From positions 62,001 to 126,000 of the forward strand of contig CAZINX010000006.1 of assembly GCA_964540795.1 (NCBI GenBank): a stretch of 64,000 bases of DNA. Reading direction: 5' to 3'. The position numbers and the translations under genes were made by a program. The stretch's first letter is position 1. The number at the start of each line of letters is the position of its first letter. Shown here piece by piece: positions 27,155-36,398 of this stretch. Under the pieces are notes generated by a model, which did not search any database, had not been told where the DNA came from, and saw only the letters and a program-made list of their open reading frames with translations. Source of the DNA: Dichotomicrobium sp964540795. GTDB lineage: Bacteria > Pseudomonadota > Alphaproteobacteria > Rhizobiales > Rhodomicrobiaceae.

Positions 27155-28330
27155 CTACTGCGGCAGACTGAACTCCTGCCCCGGATAAATCCAGTGCGGG
27201 TTGCGGATCTGGTCGCGGTTGTTGCGGAAGATTTTCGTGTAGCGCACGCCGCTGCCGTAATGCTCTTCGGCGATGTGCCAGAGCGTGTCGCCGCGCTTGA
27301 CGACGATCGCCTCGCTGCGCGGCTCATCGGTTTTGGTCGAGGCCGCTTCAGCCGTTTCCGGCTGCGCCGCCATGTCTTCGGCGAGCGGGTCTTCGGCGAG
27401 CGGGTTGCTCAGGCGCTGTTCCTGGCCGATGCTTTGGGCCTCGCCAGCGCGGGCCGTGCGCACTTCGCCGCCCTGCACAGAGGCGATGGCCGCCGCATCG
27501 GGGTCGAAGCCGACCTCTGCGCGCGACAGAACGTCGCCTCCGTCCATATCGATATGATCGGCGCGGAGACGATGCTGGCCAGCGTCGAGAATGTCGGTGA
27601 TCGAAAACGCCCACGACCCATCCACGCCGGTCTTCGTCGAGCCGATGAAGCGGTTGTCGAGATAAAGCGCGATGCGCGCGCCCGGCGCGGCTGTGCCGCT
27701 TAGGTAAAGCCGTCCGGCCGCCTGTTCATCCTCGTAATCCACGGCGGAGAAAGTCACCGGCTGCTGCGATGCCGGGGAGATGCTTTCGGTCACTGCCGCT
27801 GTCTGGCCGGACTGCAGGATGCGGGTCGGCTGATTTTCCTGCGACAAAGCGACCACGGCCGGCGCGGTCTGCGGCGATACGGAGATGGCGACCCGCTGCG
27901 TTCCGCGAACCGTGCGCGCGCCGTCGGGCGCCTGCGCGCTTACTTGCAGCGAGTGGTCGCCCGCTGCCAGCGGCGCGTCAGGAAGCAGCACCCATGAGCC
28001 GTCGAAGCCAGCCTTCACCTTGCCGATCAGGCGATCCGGCGTCTCGACGCGCACGGTCCAGCCCGGCGGCGCGACGCCCGCGATCACGGCCTCGCCCGTG
28101 TTCTCCACCCGCACGATGTCGAAGGAAGGACGCTCGGGCTCCGCTGCCTCGGCTGCCTCGGGCCTGTCGTTTTCATCCGGTTGGGGCTGCGTCCGGCTAT
28201 CTGGCGCTATCGTTGCGACTTCGCGCTCGACGCCCGGCCGCCACCAGCCATCGCCGTCGAAGAATGCCCAACTCGCCGCGCCCGCAACCAAGAGCAGGAC
28301 CAGAAGCAATCCGCGTGCAAACCAGTTCAT
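27155..28330 (-). CDS. LysM domain protein with Ig-like repeats, membrane-anchored
   Basis: 391 aa. It has an N-terminal membrane anchor (about residues 4-22), a low-complexity acidic linker and then two Ig-like/bacterial adhesion-type repeats, recognisable by the repeated design GARIALYLDNRFIGSTKTGV / GWTVRVETPDRLIGKVKAGF followed by DGSWxF/xxL. The C-terminal LysM domain (about residues 345-391) runs from VVKRGDTLWHIAEEHYGSG to the end and should bind peptidoglycan. I chose the ATG at 28330, directly before the anchor; 33 additional in-frame codons upstream look non-coding. It probably tethers the inner membrane to the wall, but the exact role is unknown. Confidence 0.85.
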   Translation of the reverse strand: MNWFARGLLLVLLLVAGAASWAFFDGDGWWRPGVEREVATIAPDSRTQPQPDENDRPEAAEAAEPERPSFDIVRVENTGEAVIAGVAPPGWTVRVETPDRLIGKVKAGFDGSWVLLPDAPLAAGDHSLQVSAQAPDGARTVRGTQRVAISVSPQTAPAVVALSQENQPTRILQSGQTAAVTESISPASQQPVTFSAVDYEDEQAAGRLYLSGTAAPGARIALYLDNRFIGSTKTGVDGSWAFSITDILDAGQHRLRADHIDMDGGDVLSRAEVGFDPDAAAIASVQGGEVRTARAGEAQSIGQEQRLSNPLAEDPLAEDMAAQPETAEAASTKTDEPRSEAIVVKRGDTLWHIAEEHYGSGVRYTKIFRNNRDQIRNPHWIYPGQEFSLPQ

Positions 28331-28565
28331 GGCGCATCCCGCTTTCGTCGGCCGCCTCCGCCGGGGGCCGGAAACCCATGTTTCAGGACAGGTTAGCGCA
28401 AAGCGCTTATAAAAGCACCCGTTCGTCAAGAGGCGTCGTCAAGCATTGGTTGCTGCACAGGAATACAGGTTCTCCGCGCAGCCGAGCGGGGCGACGGCCC
28501 GGTGCTTGCCGAAGCGCTTTCAGCCCTATACATCTCGCAATCTTGGCGAAAAGGCAAACGACATA

Positions 28566-29198
28566 ATGAAACAAGAAACAGACCCGGTGGCGAGCCGAAC
28601 CGAAGCGCCCAGCGAAACCATCAGGAGCGTGTGCGTGTATTGCGGGTCCGGCAGCGGCGCAAACCCCCGCTATGTCGAGGCCGCGCGCCAGTTGGGCAAG
28701 GACCTGGCCGATGCGCATATCCGGCTGACTTACGGCGGCGGCGGCAACGGCCTCATGGGGGAGGTGGCCCGGGCGGTCATGCGGAATGGCGGCGTGGTGA
28801 CAGGCATCATCCCGGAAAGCCTGGTGGCGCTGGAAAAGCCTTATGACGATCTCGACGAACTGATCGTGACCAAGGACCTGCATGAGCGCAAGATGCTGAT
28901 GTTCAAGCGTTCCGATGCCTTCGTGGCGCTGCCGGGCGGGATCGGCACGCTGGAGGAGCTGGTCGAGCAGCTCACCTGGGTGCAACTCGCGCATCACCAA
29001 AAGCCGGTGGTGATCGTCAATACGGACGACTACTGGCGGCAGTTCCTTGACCTCCTGGAGCAAATGCGGGCGGAAGGCTTTATTCGCGCGGGGCTGGAAC
29101 CGGCCTTTCACGTGCTGTACGAGGCGGAGTCGGTCGTGCCGTTCCTGCTGGCGCACGGCTCCAGCGAGGCGGTGAGCAGCGTCGACCATCTGGCCTGA
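28566..29198 (+). CDS. LOG-family protein (cytokinin riboside 5'-monophosphate phosphoribohydrolase-like)
   Basis: 210 aa Rossmann-fold protein of the lysine-decarboxylase-like/LOG family, which releases the base from nucleoside 5'-monophosphates. The nucleotide-binding start is SVCVYCGSGSGAN (residues 21-33), followed by TYGGGGNGLMG. The active-site signature HERKMLMF (near 106) and PGGIGTLEE (123-131) are both intact. The ATG at 28566 was chosen over an earlier in-frame start 40 codons upstream, which lies in non-coding sequence. In bacteria the true substrate is often unclear and AMP is possible. Confidence 0.93.
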   Translation: MKQETDPVASRTEAPSETIRSVCVYCGSGSGANPRYVEAARQLGKDLADAHIRLTYGGGGNGLMGEVARAVMRNGGVVTGIIPESLVALEKPYDDLDELIVTKDLHERKMLMFKRSDAFVALPGGIGTLEELVEQLTWVQLAHHQKPVVIVNTDDYWRQFLDLLEQMRAEGFIRAGLEPAFHVLYEAESVVPFLLAHGSSEAVSSVDHLA

Positions 29199-29279
29199 AG
29201 CGCTGTCAGCTTGTCCGCGATAACTCGCTGCCTATGTGAAGGTGCGTGGTTTTGCGATCCCAATATGCGACACGTTTGA

Positions 29280-30251
29280 ATGAATAGCCTGTTTTCCGCA
29301 GTCGACGACAACCTCGACCCCAAGCTGCGCAATGTCCTCCATTCGATCGTGCTGGTGGGCGGCATTGCGGCGCTGACGGCCCTTTGCGCCTGGCTGCTGT
29401 TCGGCGGGGCGGGCGTGGTCTGGACCTTTGCCTCTGTCGCGCTGGTATTGCTGCTCGGGCCGCGCGTCGCGCCCGAGGCCATCATGCGGATGTATCACGC
29501 GCAGCGAGTGCCGCCGGAGCACACGGGCGCGCTTATGCGGATCGTGAATGCGCTGGCGCGCCGCGCCGGGCTGGGGGCGCAGCCAAAGGTCTACATCATC
29601 CCGAGCAAGATGATGAATGCCTTCGCGACCGGGCGGCGTGACGATGCCTCCATAGCGGTGACGACGGGGCTGCTTGACCGGCTGTCGACCCGAGAGTTGG
29701 CCGGCGTGATCGCCCACGAGATGAGCCATATCCGCAACGGCGATCTGTGGATCATGGGCGTGGCGGACATCCTCAGCCGGCTGACGCTGTTCATGAGCTA
29801 TCTCGCGGTGTTCCTCGTCGCGGTCAACCTGCCGCTCGCGATGATGGGCGAGGCGCATATACCATGGGCGCCGGTGCTGCTGCTGTATTTCGCGCCGACG
29901 ATCTCCGCGGTGCTGCAACTGGCGCTGTCGCGTGCGCGCGAGTATGACGCGGACCTGGAAGGCGCGCGGCTTTCCGGAGACCCGGATGGGCTGGCGTCGG
30001 CCTTGCTGAAGCTGGAGCGGTATCAGGGGCAGTTCTGGGAGAACATCTTCATGCCGGGCCGGAAAAACCCGGCACCATCGCTGCTGCGCTCGCATCCGAA
30101 AACCAAGGACCGTGTCGCGCGGCTGCGCGAGCTTGACCCGCGCGATCTCGACCCGCTGCCGCTTCCCACCAGCCCCTTCGAGCAGCTGGCAGACCTGGGC
30201 CGCTTTTTCGGCGGGCCGCGTTATCATTGGATAAGCGGGCTGTGGTATTAG
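29280..30251 (+). CDS. M48 family zinc metalloprotease, HtpX-like
   Basis: 323 aa membrane protease for quality control of membrane proteins. Two N-terminal helices (about residues 22-60) are followed by the zinc motif HEMSH (His146, Glu147, His150), another helix pair (about 165-215) and a third ligand Glu in the SRAREYDAD segment. The C-terminus is longer than in E. coli HtpX. The motif and topology are clear; whether it is the orthologue of HtpX or a paralogue is not. Confidence 0.9.
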   Translation: MNSLFSAVDDNLDPKLRNVLHSIVLVGGIAALTALCAWLLFGGAGVVWTFASVALVLLLGPRVAPEAIMRMYHAQRVPPEHTGALMRIVNALARRAGLGAQPKVYIIPSKMMNAFATGRRDDASIAVTTGLLDRLSTRELAGVIAHEMSHIRNGDLWIMGVADILSRLTLFMSYLAVFLVAVNLPLAMMGEAHIPWAPVLLLYFAPTISAVLQLALSRAREYDADLEGARLSGDPDGLASALLKLERYQGQFWENIFMPGRKNPAPSLLRSHPKTKDRVARLRELDPRDLDPLPLPTSPFEQLADLGRFFGGPRYHWISGLWY

Positions 30252-30288
30252 CCGCGGTGCGCCTGACCACGATTTAAAGAAGGCGAAC

Positions 30289-31677
30289 ATGCCCGATAAG
30301 GACGGCCCGGCGCGCGCCCACGCACTGTTCACCGATCTCTACGAGCTGACAATGATGCAGTCCTACTTCGCGGAGGACATGCATGACCGCGCGGCCTTTT
30401 CGCTTTTCGTGCGCGAGTTGCCGGAGACACGGAATTTCCTGCTCGCCGCGGGGCTGGACGACGTTCTGACCTATCTGGAGAACCTGCGCTTTGACGAGGC
30501 GGATATCGCCTATCTGCGCGAGCTTGGGCAATTCACGCCGGGCTTCCTCGACTGGCTGAAGCGCTTTCGCTTCACCGGCGATGTCTACGCCATGCCGGAG
30601 GGCACGCCGGTTTTCGAGAGCGAGCCTCTGCTGGAGATCGAGGCGCCGATCGCGCAGGCTCAGCTCGTCGAAACCGCCGTGATGAACATCGTCCATGTCC
30701 AGACGCTGCTGGCCAGCAAGGCCGCGCGCGTGATCGAGGCGGCGCGGGGCAAGACGGTCGTCGATTTCGGCGCGCGGCGCATCCACGGGCGCGATGCGGC
30801 AATGCGGGCGGCGCGCGCCTATCACATCGCTGGGGTGAACGCGACATCGAACGTCGAGGCGGGCCGCGCCTACGGCATCGAGGTCTCCGGCACCATGGCG
30901 CACAGCTATATTGAAGCGTTCGCCAACGAGGCCGAGGCGTTCGCGGCGTTCACACGCAGCTATCCCGCGACGGTGCTGCTGGTCGACACCTACGACACGC
31001 TGCAGGGCGTGCAGAACGTCATCGACCTGGCGCGCAAGCTGGGCGAGGACTTCAAGGTGCGCGCGATCCGGCTGGACAGCGGCGATCTGCTGGAGTTGAG
31101 CCGCAAGAGCCGCGCGATGCTGGACGAGGCCGGGCTGCAGAGTGTCGGGGTGTTCGCCAGCGGCGGACTGGATGAATACAAGATCGCCGAGTTGCTGGCG
31201 GCCGGCGCGCCGATCGATGGCTTTGGCGTCGGCACGGCGATGGGCGTTTCGGAGGATGCGCCGTCGCTGGAGATCGCCTACAAGCTCACCGCCTATGCCG
31301 GGGCAGGGCGGCTGAAGCTGTCGCCGGGCAAGGCGTCGTTTCCCGGGCTGAAACAGGTGTTCCGGCACGAGTCGCCGGATGGTAACGCGCTGCGCGACAC
31401 GCTCGGGCTGCAAAGCGAGCGCCTCGAAGGCCGGCCGCTCATTCACTGCGTCATGCGTGATGGCAAGCGCGTGAAGCAAGCGCCGGAACTGGACGCGATC
31501 CGCGCCTACGCTGCCGAGCAGATCGCCAAGCTCCCCCCGCAAATCCGCGCGATTCAAGCGGCCGAGCCGCCCTATCCGGTCAAGATCAGCACGAAGCTCG
31601 AAAGCTACACCGAAGAAGTCCGCGCGCACCTCAAGGGGCTGGAGGGCCAGACCTCGGGCGTCAGCTCTCGATCGTGA
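30289..31677 (+). CDS. pncB: Nicotinate phosphoribosyltransferase
   Basis: 462 aa enzyme of the NAD salvage (Preiss-Handler) pathway that makes nicotinate mononucleotide from nicotinate and PRPP. Family segments are FTDLYELTMMQSYF at the N-terminus, VVDFGARRIHGRDAA in the middle, and the phosphoribosyl-binding RLDSGDLLELS and FASGGLDEYKI blocks. The catalytic His is in the DFGARRIHG to GTMAHSYIEAF stretch. It converges on pncA with a 17-bp overlap. The two genes supply consecutive steps. Confidence 0.95.
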   Translation: MPDKDGPARAHALFTDLYELTMMQSYFAEDMHDRAAFSLFVRELPETRNFLLAAGLDDVLTYLENLRFDEADIAYLRELGQFTPGFLDWLKRFRFTGDVYAMPEGTPVFESEPLLEIEAPIAQAQLVETAVMNIVHVQTLLASKAARVIEAARGKTVVDFGARRIHGRDAAMRAARAYHIAGVNATSNVEAGRAYGIEVSGTMAHSYIEAFANEAEAFAAFTRSYPATVLLVDTYDTLQGVQNVIDLARKLGEDFKVRAIRLDSGDLLELSRKSRAMLDEAGLQSVGVFASGGLDEYKIAELLAAGAPIDGFGVGTAMGVSEDAPSLEIAYKLTAYAGAGRLKLSPGKASFPGLKQVFRHESPDGNALRDTLGLQSERLEGRPLIHCVMRDGKRVKQAPELDAIRAYAAEQIAKLPPQIRAIQAAEPPYPVKISTKLESYTEEVRAHLKGLEGQTSGVSSRS

Positions 31678-32227
31678 CGCCCGCCTTGCGCATCTCATCC
31701 AGCGCTTCCGCCCCGCCCTCCGGCGTGACGGGCAAGGTCGCCTCCGGCAGCACATGCGTCTCGAAGCCAGCCTGCGCCGCATCGAGCGCGGTCGCCTTCA
31801 CGCAGACATCCTGCGCCAGTCCGCCGAGCCAGACGCGCTTGACCCCACGCCGCTTGAGTTCTTCTGCCAGGCCGGTCTCGTCGAAAGCGGAGTACTGGTC
31901 CTTGTCGAAGCGCGTGCCCTTGGTCACGACCATCGCGCCATTCGTGTCCAGCTCGGCGTGAAAGGCCGCGCCCTCGGTATCCTGCACGCAGTGCGGCGGC
32001 CAAGGCCCGCCATGCGGCGCGAAGCTGGGATGTGTCACCGGGTGCCAGTCGCGCGAGGCATAAACCGGAACGCCTGCCTCTCGCGCGGCGGCGATCCATG
32101 TGTTCAGCGGCGGAATGACCTTGTGGCCTTGAGGGATTTCAAGCGCGCCGCCGGGGCAGAAGTCATTCTGCACGTCGATGACCAGCAGGGCGTCGCCCTC
32201 CTGCAAGCTATCGCGCGGATCAATCAT
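31661..32227 (-). CDS. pncA: Nicotinamidase
   Basis: 188 aa cysteine hydrolase of the isochorismatase fold that converts nicotinamide to nicotinate for PncB. The catalytic triad is visible: Asp18 (VIDVQNDF), Lys103 (VTKGT) and Cys142 (AQDVCVKAT). The metal ligands Asp60, His62 and His66 lie in SRDWHPVTHPSF. The nicotinamidase-specific reading HCVQDTEGA supports PncA over other isochorismatases. It overlaps the DUF423 gene by 8 bp on the same strand and the 3' end of pncB on the other. Confidence 0.96.
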   Translation of the reverse strand: MIDPRDSLQEGDALLVIDVQNDFCPGGALEIPQGHKVIPPLNTWIAAAREAGVPVYASRDWHPVTHPSFAPHGGPWPPHCVQDTEGAAFHAELDTNGAMVVTKGTRFDKDQYSAFDETGLAEELKRRGVKRVWLGGLAQDVCVKATALDAAQAGFETHVLPEATLPVTPEGGAEALDEMRKAGVTIES

Positions 32228-32654
32228 CGCTCCCGCTCCTTTCGCTTCTCTCCGGCCTGCGCAAATCGGGCAGTACGAACGCGGCCAGCGCCATCGCCAC
32301 CCAGCCGATGATAAGCAGCAGGCCGCCGATGGGCGGCAGCGGCAGGCCGATCGACAGGCCGGAGACGGTTCGCAGATACAGAACCCCGGAGAATAACGCG
32401 ATACCGGCGATGAACGCCATGCCGGCGATTTGCGTCAGCCATCCGCTGGCGGCCCTGCGCCGCGCATCGAGCGAGGCGAGCCAGGCGACCGCCAGAAGCG
32501 CGGGCACATGCATGATGTGGTATTGCAGGGCGGTGTCGAAGACACGCTTGGCCTCGGCCGGATAGCCGAGCAGGGCATGGGCGCCGACCGAGCCGGCGAG
32601 GACGCCGAGCATTCCGAGCGTCGCCGCGGCAAAGACCCAGAACCTGTACGACAT
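32220..32654 (-). CDS. DUF423 membrane protein
   Basis: 144 aa integral membrane protein with four predicted helices (about residues 5-25, 43-62, 75-95, 102-125). The conserved DUF423 features are GAHAL near residue 25 and ALQYHIMHVPALL. The family (E. coli YgdD-like) has no assigned function. It lies between cimA and pncA on the minus strand and overlaps pncA by 8 bp. Confidence 0.9.
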   Translation of the reverse strand: MSYRFWVFAAATLGMLGVLAGSVGAHALLGYPAEAKRVFDTALQYHIMHVPALLAVAWLASLDARRRAASGWLTQIAGMAFIAGIALFSGVLYLRTVSGLSIGLPLPPIGGLLLIIGWVAMALAAFVLPDLRRPERSERSGSDD

Positions 32655-32677
32655 CCGCCCCCCTTGCGGTTACTGGT

Positions 32678-34294
32678 TTAGTGCGCCACGACATTCTCGC
32701 GCATCAGCTTGAAGGTGATCGAGTCGATCAGCGCCTCGAATGAGGCATCGACTATATTCGGGGAGACGCCCACGGTGAACCAGCGATCGCGGCTGCCGGT
32801 GTCCAGCGTTTCGATCAGCACGCGGGTGACCGCATCCGTGCCGCCCGTGAGGATACGCACCTTGTAGTCCACGAGTTGCAGTTCCTCTGTGTATTTTTGA
32901 TAGATGCCGAGATCCCGGCGCAGCGCGCAGTCGAGCGCGTGAATCGGGCCGTTGCCCTCGCCGACCGAGAGCACCGACTCGCCGTTGATCCGCACCTTAA
33001 CTGTGGCTTCGGAGACCGTGATGAGTTCGCCGCGCGCATTGTGCCGCCGCTCGACCATGACGCGGAACCGCTCGACATCGAAATACTGCGGTACGTTGCC
33101 GAGGTGCCGGCGCGCCATCAGCTCAAAGGAAGCATCCGCGCCCTCGTAGCTGTAGCCCAGCGACTCGCGGCGCTTGACCTCGTCCAGCAAGCCGCGCACG
33201 CGCGGATCATCCGGCGCGACCGGAATGCCGAGGCGGTCCAACTCTGCGACGATGTTCGACCGGCCGGCCTGGTCGGACACCAGCAGCTTGCGCGCGTTGC
33301 CGACCGTCTCCGGCGGGACGTGCTCATATGTGCGCGGGTCCTTCTGCACCGCTGAGACATGGATGCCGCCTTTGTGCGCGAAGGCAGAGGTGCCGACATA
33401 GGGCGCGCTGCGATTGGGCGCCTGGTTGAGCGCCTCGTCGAGATAGCGCGAGACATGGGTGAGCGTCGTGAGCCGCTCCGGCGTGACGCCGGTGACGAAG
33501 CGGCTGCGATAAGGCTCCTTCAGCGCCAGCGTCGGGATGATCGAGGTGAGGTTCGCGTTGCCGCAGCGCTCGCCCAGCCCGTTCAGCGTGCCCTGCACCT
33601 GCCGCGCGCCGCCGGCCACGCCGGCAAAGGTGTTGGCGACGCCGTTTTCGGTGTCGTTGTGGGTGTGGATGCCGAGCCGCGCGCCGGGGAGTTCGCGGGC
33701 CACGTCGCGCACGATGTCCTCGACCTCGTGCGGCAGCGCGCCGCCGTTGGTGTCGCACAAGACGATCCACGATGCCCCGGCATCATAAGCCGCGCGCGCG
33801 CAGGCGAGAGCATAATCGCGGTTGGCCTTGTAGCCGTCGAAGAAGTGCTCGCAGTCGATCAGCGCCTCGCGGTCATCGGCGACGACCGCCGCGGTCGATT
33901 CCGCGATCGCTTGCAGGTTCTCCTCGTTGCTGATCCCAAGCGCGCATTCAACGTGATAGTCCCACGACTTCGCCACCAGGCAGATAGCGGGCGCTCCCGC
34001 GCCGAGCAGCGCGGCGAAACCGGGATCATTGGAGACGGAGCGCCCGGCGCGCTTGGTCATGCCGAAGGCGACGAGCCTGGCGTTCGACAGCTCGGGCGGG
34101 TTCTCGAAGAACGCGGTGTCCGTCGGGTTCGCGCCGGGGTAGCCGCCCTCGATATAGTCGATCCCCAGCGTGTCGAGCCGCTCGGCGATCAGCCGCTTGT
34201 CCTCGGTCGAGAAGTCCACGCCCAGCGTCTGCGCGCCGTCGCGCAGCGTCGTGTCGAACAGATAGAGGCGTTCGTGCCCGTTTGCTGTGCTCAT
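32678..34294 (-). CDS. cimA: (R)-citramalate synthase
   Basis: 538 aa enzyme of the LeuA/homocitrate synthase superfamily. It condenses pyruvate and acetyl-CoA to citramalate, giving a threonine-independent route to isoleucine. The HMGL-like barrel opens with LFDTTLRDGAQTLGV (catalytic Arg-Asp), with metal ligands in GIHTHNDTENGVAN and NGLGERCGNANL. The C-terminal third is the LeuA regulatory dimer domain. The Gln-Thr after DGA and the overall length favour the CimA type over LeuA. It is transcribed after cysS and an SMR pump gene. Confidence 0.93.
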   Translation of the reverse strand: MSTANGHERLYLFDTTLRDGAQTLGVDFSTEDKRLIAERLDTLGIDYIEGGYPGANPTDTAFFENPPELSNARLVAFGMTKRAGRSVSNDPGFAALLGAGAPAICLVAKSWDYHVECALGISNEENLQAIAESTAAVVADDREALIDCEHFFDGYKANRDYALACARAAYDAGASWIVLCDTNGGALPHEVEDIVRDVARELPGARLGIHTHNDTENGVANTFAGVAGGARQVQGTLNGLGERCGNANLTSIIPTLALKEPYRSRFVTGVTPERLTTLTHVSRYLDEALNQAPNRSAPYVGTSAFAHKGGIHVSAVQKDPRTYEHVPPETVGNARKLLVSDQAGRSNIVAELDRLGIPVAPDDPRVRGLLDEVKRRESLGYSYEGADASFELMARRHLGNVPQYFDVERFRVMVERRHNARGELITVSEATVKVRINGESVLSVGEGNGPIHALDCALRRDLGIYQKYTEELQLVDYKVRILTGGTDAVTRVLIETLDTGSRDRWFTVGVSPNIVDASFEALIDSITFKLMRENVVAH

Positions 34295-34324
34295 GTTCTT
34301 GCCCGTCTTGTTTGTGCGTGGCCC

Positions 34325-34657
34325 TCAGCCATGCGAAATGCCCGACAGATTGAGACCGATGATCCCGGCTACGATCATCGCGATGGATGCGATTTTCAGA
34401 GCGCTGACGGAATCGCCGAAGAACACCACGCCGACGACCGCGACGACCGTAACGCCCAGCCCGGCCCAGATCGCGTAGGCCACGCTCAGGTCGAAATGGC
34501 GCAGCGCGAAGCCGAGCAGCGCGAAGCTCGCGACATAGGAGGCGATGACCAGCGCCAGCACCGAGTAGATGATCCGGTCGGGCTGGAAGGCATGTTTCAG
34601 GAACGACGTGCCGAGCACCTCGAACAGGATCGAGCTGAGCAGAATGAGCCAGTGCAT
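34325..34657 (-). CDS. Small multidrug resistance (SMR) family transporter
   Basis: 110 aa four-helix membrane protein. The essential membrane carboxylate is Glu13 (LLSSILFEVLGT), equivalent to EmrE Glu14, and the third helix has the VAYAIWAGLGVTVVA signature. SMR proteins exchange protons for cationic compounds or guanidinium. The subtype (QacE/EmrE or Gdx) cannot be decided with certainty. I chose the ATG at 34657; upstream in-frame residues belong to the cysS region. It lies 28 bp after cysS and 30 bp before cimA. Confidence 0.93.
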   Translation of the reverse strand: MHWLILLSSILFEVLGTSFLKHAFQPDRIIYSVLALVIASYVASFALLGFALRHFDLSVAYAIWAGLGVTVVAVVGVVFFGDSVSALKIASIAMIVAGIIGLNLSGISHG

Positions 34658-34685
34658 TATCGGTGTCCGCCAGCGGTTTGAGTTG

Positions 34686-36116
34686 TCATCGGGCGATCTC
34701 CCATGTCGTCGTGATCTCGCCGGTCTCGGGGTCGCGGCTGTCCTTGAGCTGGATGCCCATCGCGGAGAGTTCGTCGCGGATGCGGTCGGCTTCGGCGAAG
34801 TTCTTGGCCTTGCGCGCTTCATTGCGTGCCGCGATCAGCTCCTCGATCTGCGCATGATCGACCCGGTCCTCGGCAAGCGACCTGGCGCCTTCGTAGCCGT
34901 GCGCCTCCACGCCAAGCAGGCGGAGGTTAGCGCCGAGCTGCTGCGCCGCCGACGCACCTGCGACCGTCACGGACGTTCCGTGTTTCGCCGCGTCCAGAAG
35001 CTCATTCAGTATGGCAATGGCTTTCGGCGTGTTCAGATCATCGCTGAGCGCGGTGACGAAATCTCCGCCTGGCGGCGTCTCGCCATCGAATTCCGCATGG
35101 GCCTGCGCCTTCAGCAGGAAAGCGTCGGCTTCCTCCAGCTTCTGCACGGTCCAGTCGATCGGCTGGCGGTACTGCGTGGAGAGCATGGCCAGTTTGATCG
35201 CTGCGCCGGGCCAGCGAACATCGTGCCAGCCCTCGAACAGCTCGCGCACGGTGATGAAGTTGCCGAGGCTCTTGGACATCTTCTCGCCCTCGACCATCAG
35301 GTAGCCGTTGTGCATCCAGAAATTGGCCATCACGTCGGTATCGTGGGCGCAGCAGCTTTGCGCGCGCTCATTCTCGTGATGGGGGAATTGCAGGTCGATG
35401 CCGCCGCCGTGGATGTCGAAGACCTCGCCCAGATGCCGCTCGGCCATCGCGGAGCATTCAATGTGCCAGCCGGGCCGGCCGTTCGCTTCGATGCCGCAGG
35501 GGCTGTCCCAGCCCGGCTCGCCCGCCTTTGACGGCTTCCAGAGCACGAAATCCATCGGATCGCGCTTGTAGGGCGCGACCTCGACGCGCGCGCCGGCCTT
35601 CATCTCGTCCAGCGGGCGGCGCGACAGGCTGCCGTAATCCGGGCGCGAGGAAACGTCGAACAGCACATGGTCCTCGGCGACATAGGCGCAGCCGACTTCG
35701 ACCAGCCGCTCGATCATCGCCTTCATGTCCTCGATATGCTCGGTCGCGCGCGGCTCGACATCCGGCGGCAGGCAGCCCAGCGCCTCCATGTCGGCATGAA
35801 ACTGCGCGGTGGTGCGCTCGGTCAGCTTGCGGATCGGCACGCCTTCTTCCGCGGCGCGCGCGTTGATCTTGTCGTCCACGTCGGTGATGTTGCGCACGTA
35901 TTTGACGCCGACGCCCTCGCCCCATTCGCCCCGCGCGGCCAGATACCGCATCAGGCGATAGAGCACGTCGAACACGATCACCGGGCGCGCGTTGCCAATA
36001 TGCGCGAAGTCGTAGACCGTCGGCCCGCAGACATACATGCGCACGCCCCTCGCCGGGTCCAGCGGCTTGAACGCTTCCTTTTTGCGGCTGCGGGTATTGT
36101 AAAGCCTCAAACTCAC
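34686..36116 (-). CDS. cysS: Cysteine-tRNA ligase
   Basis: Class I synthetase charging tRNA-Cys. It has the HIGN version of the HIGH motif (FAHIGNARP), the zinc-site Cys in MYVCGPTVYD, the WHIECSAM and FPHHENE zinc segments, and KMSKS in GEKMSKSLGNF. I prefer the GTG at 36116 (476 aa), which gives the family-typical VSLRLYNT start and has GGGAGGA seven bases upstream. An ATG at 36161 would add 15 residues and has no ribosome binding site. It is the first gene of a minus-strand run cysS-SMR-cimA-DUF423-pncA. Confidence 0.97.
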   Translation of the reverse strand: MSLRLYNTRSRKKEAFKPLDPARGVRMYVCGPTVYDFAHIGNARPVIVFDVLYRLMRYLAARGEWGEGVGVKYVRNITDVDDKINARAAEEGVPIRKLTERTTAQFHADMEALGCLPPDVEPRATEHIEDMKAMIERLVEVGCAYVAEDHVLFDVSSRPDYGSLSRRPLDEMKAGARVEVAPYKRDPMDFVLWKPSKAGEPGWDSPCGIEANGRPGWHIECSAMAERHLGEVFDIHGGGIDLQFPHHENERAQSCCAHDTDVMANFWMHNGYLMVEGEKMSKSLGNFITVRELFEGWHDVRWPGAAIKLAMLSTQYRQPIDWTVQKLEEADAFLLKAQAHAEFDGETPPGGDFVTALSDDLNTPKAIAILNELLDAAKHGTSVTVAGASAAQQLGANLRLLGVEAHGYEGARSLAEDRVDHAQIEELIAARNEARKAKNFAEADRIRDELSAMGIQLKDSRDPETGEITTTWEIAR

Positions 36117-36398
36117 GTCTCGCTCCTCCCGGCCGGCGGGCGGAGCGTCTGAGATTTTCATGAGGCAAAAGACGGCCGCGCGCCAGCGTCGATATGTCAG
36201 CTCGCGATAATAATGCAGCAGATGTGCGCCAGCGCGGTCATGGCGGTGGTGTTGCAGGTTTTGGCCGCCCGGTCAAGCATTGCGGCGGGGCGTTTTGCCG
36301 CCGCGGATCTGTGGAGATCGCATGACGGCCATATAGTGTTCGCAACAAGGGGTGAAAATTTGTAGTCTGCGCTCAGGCAAACGGCGAACCGTCTCTCG

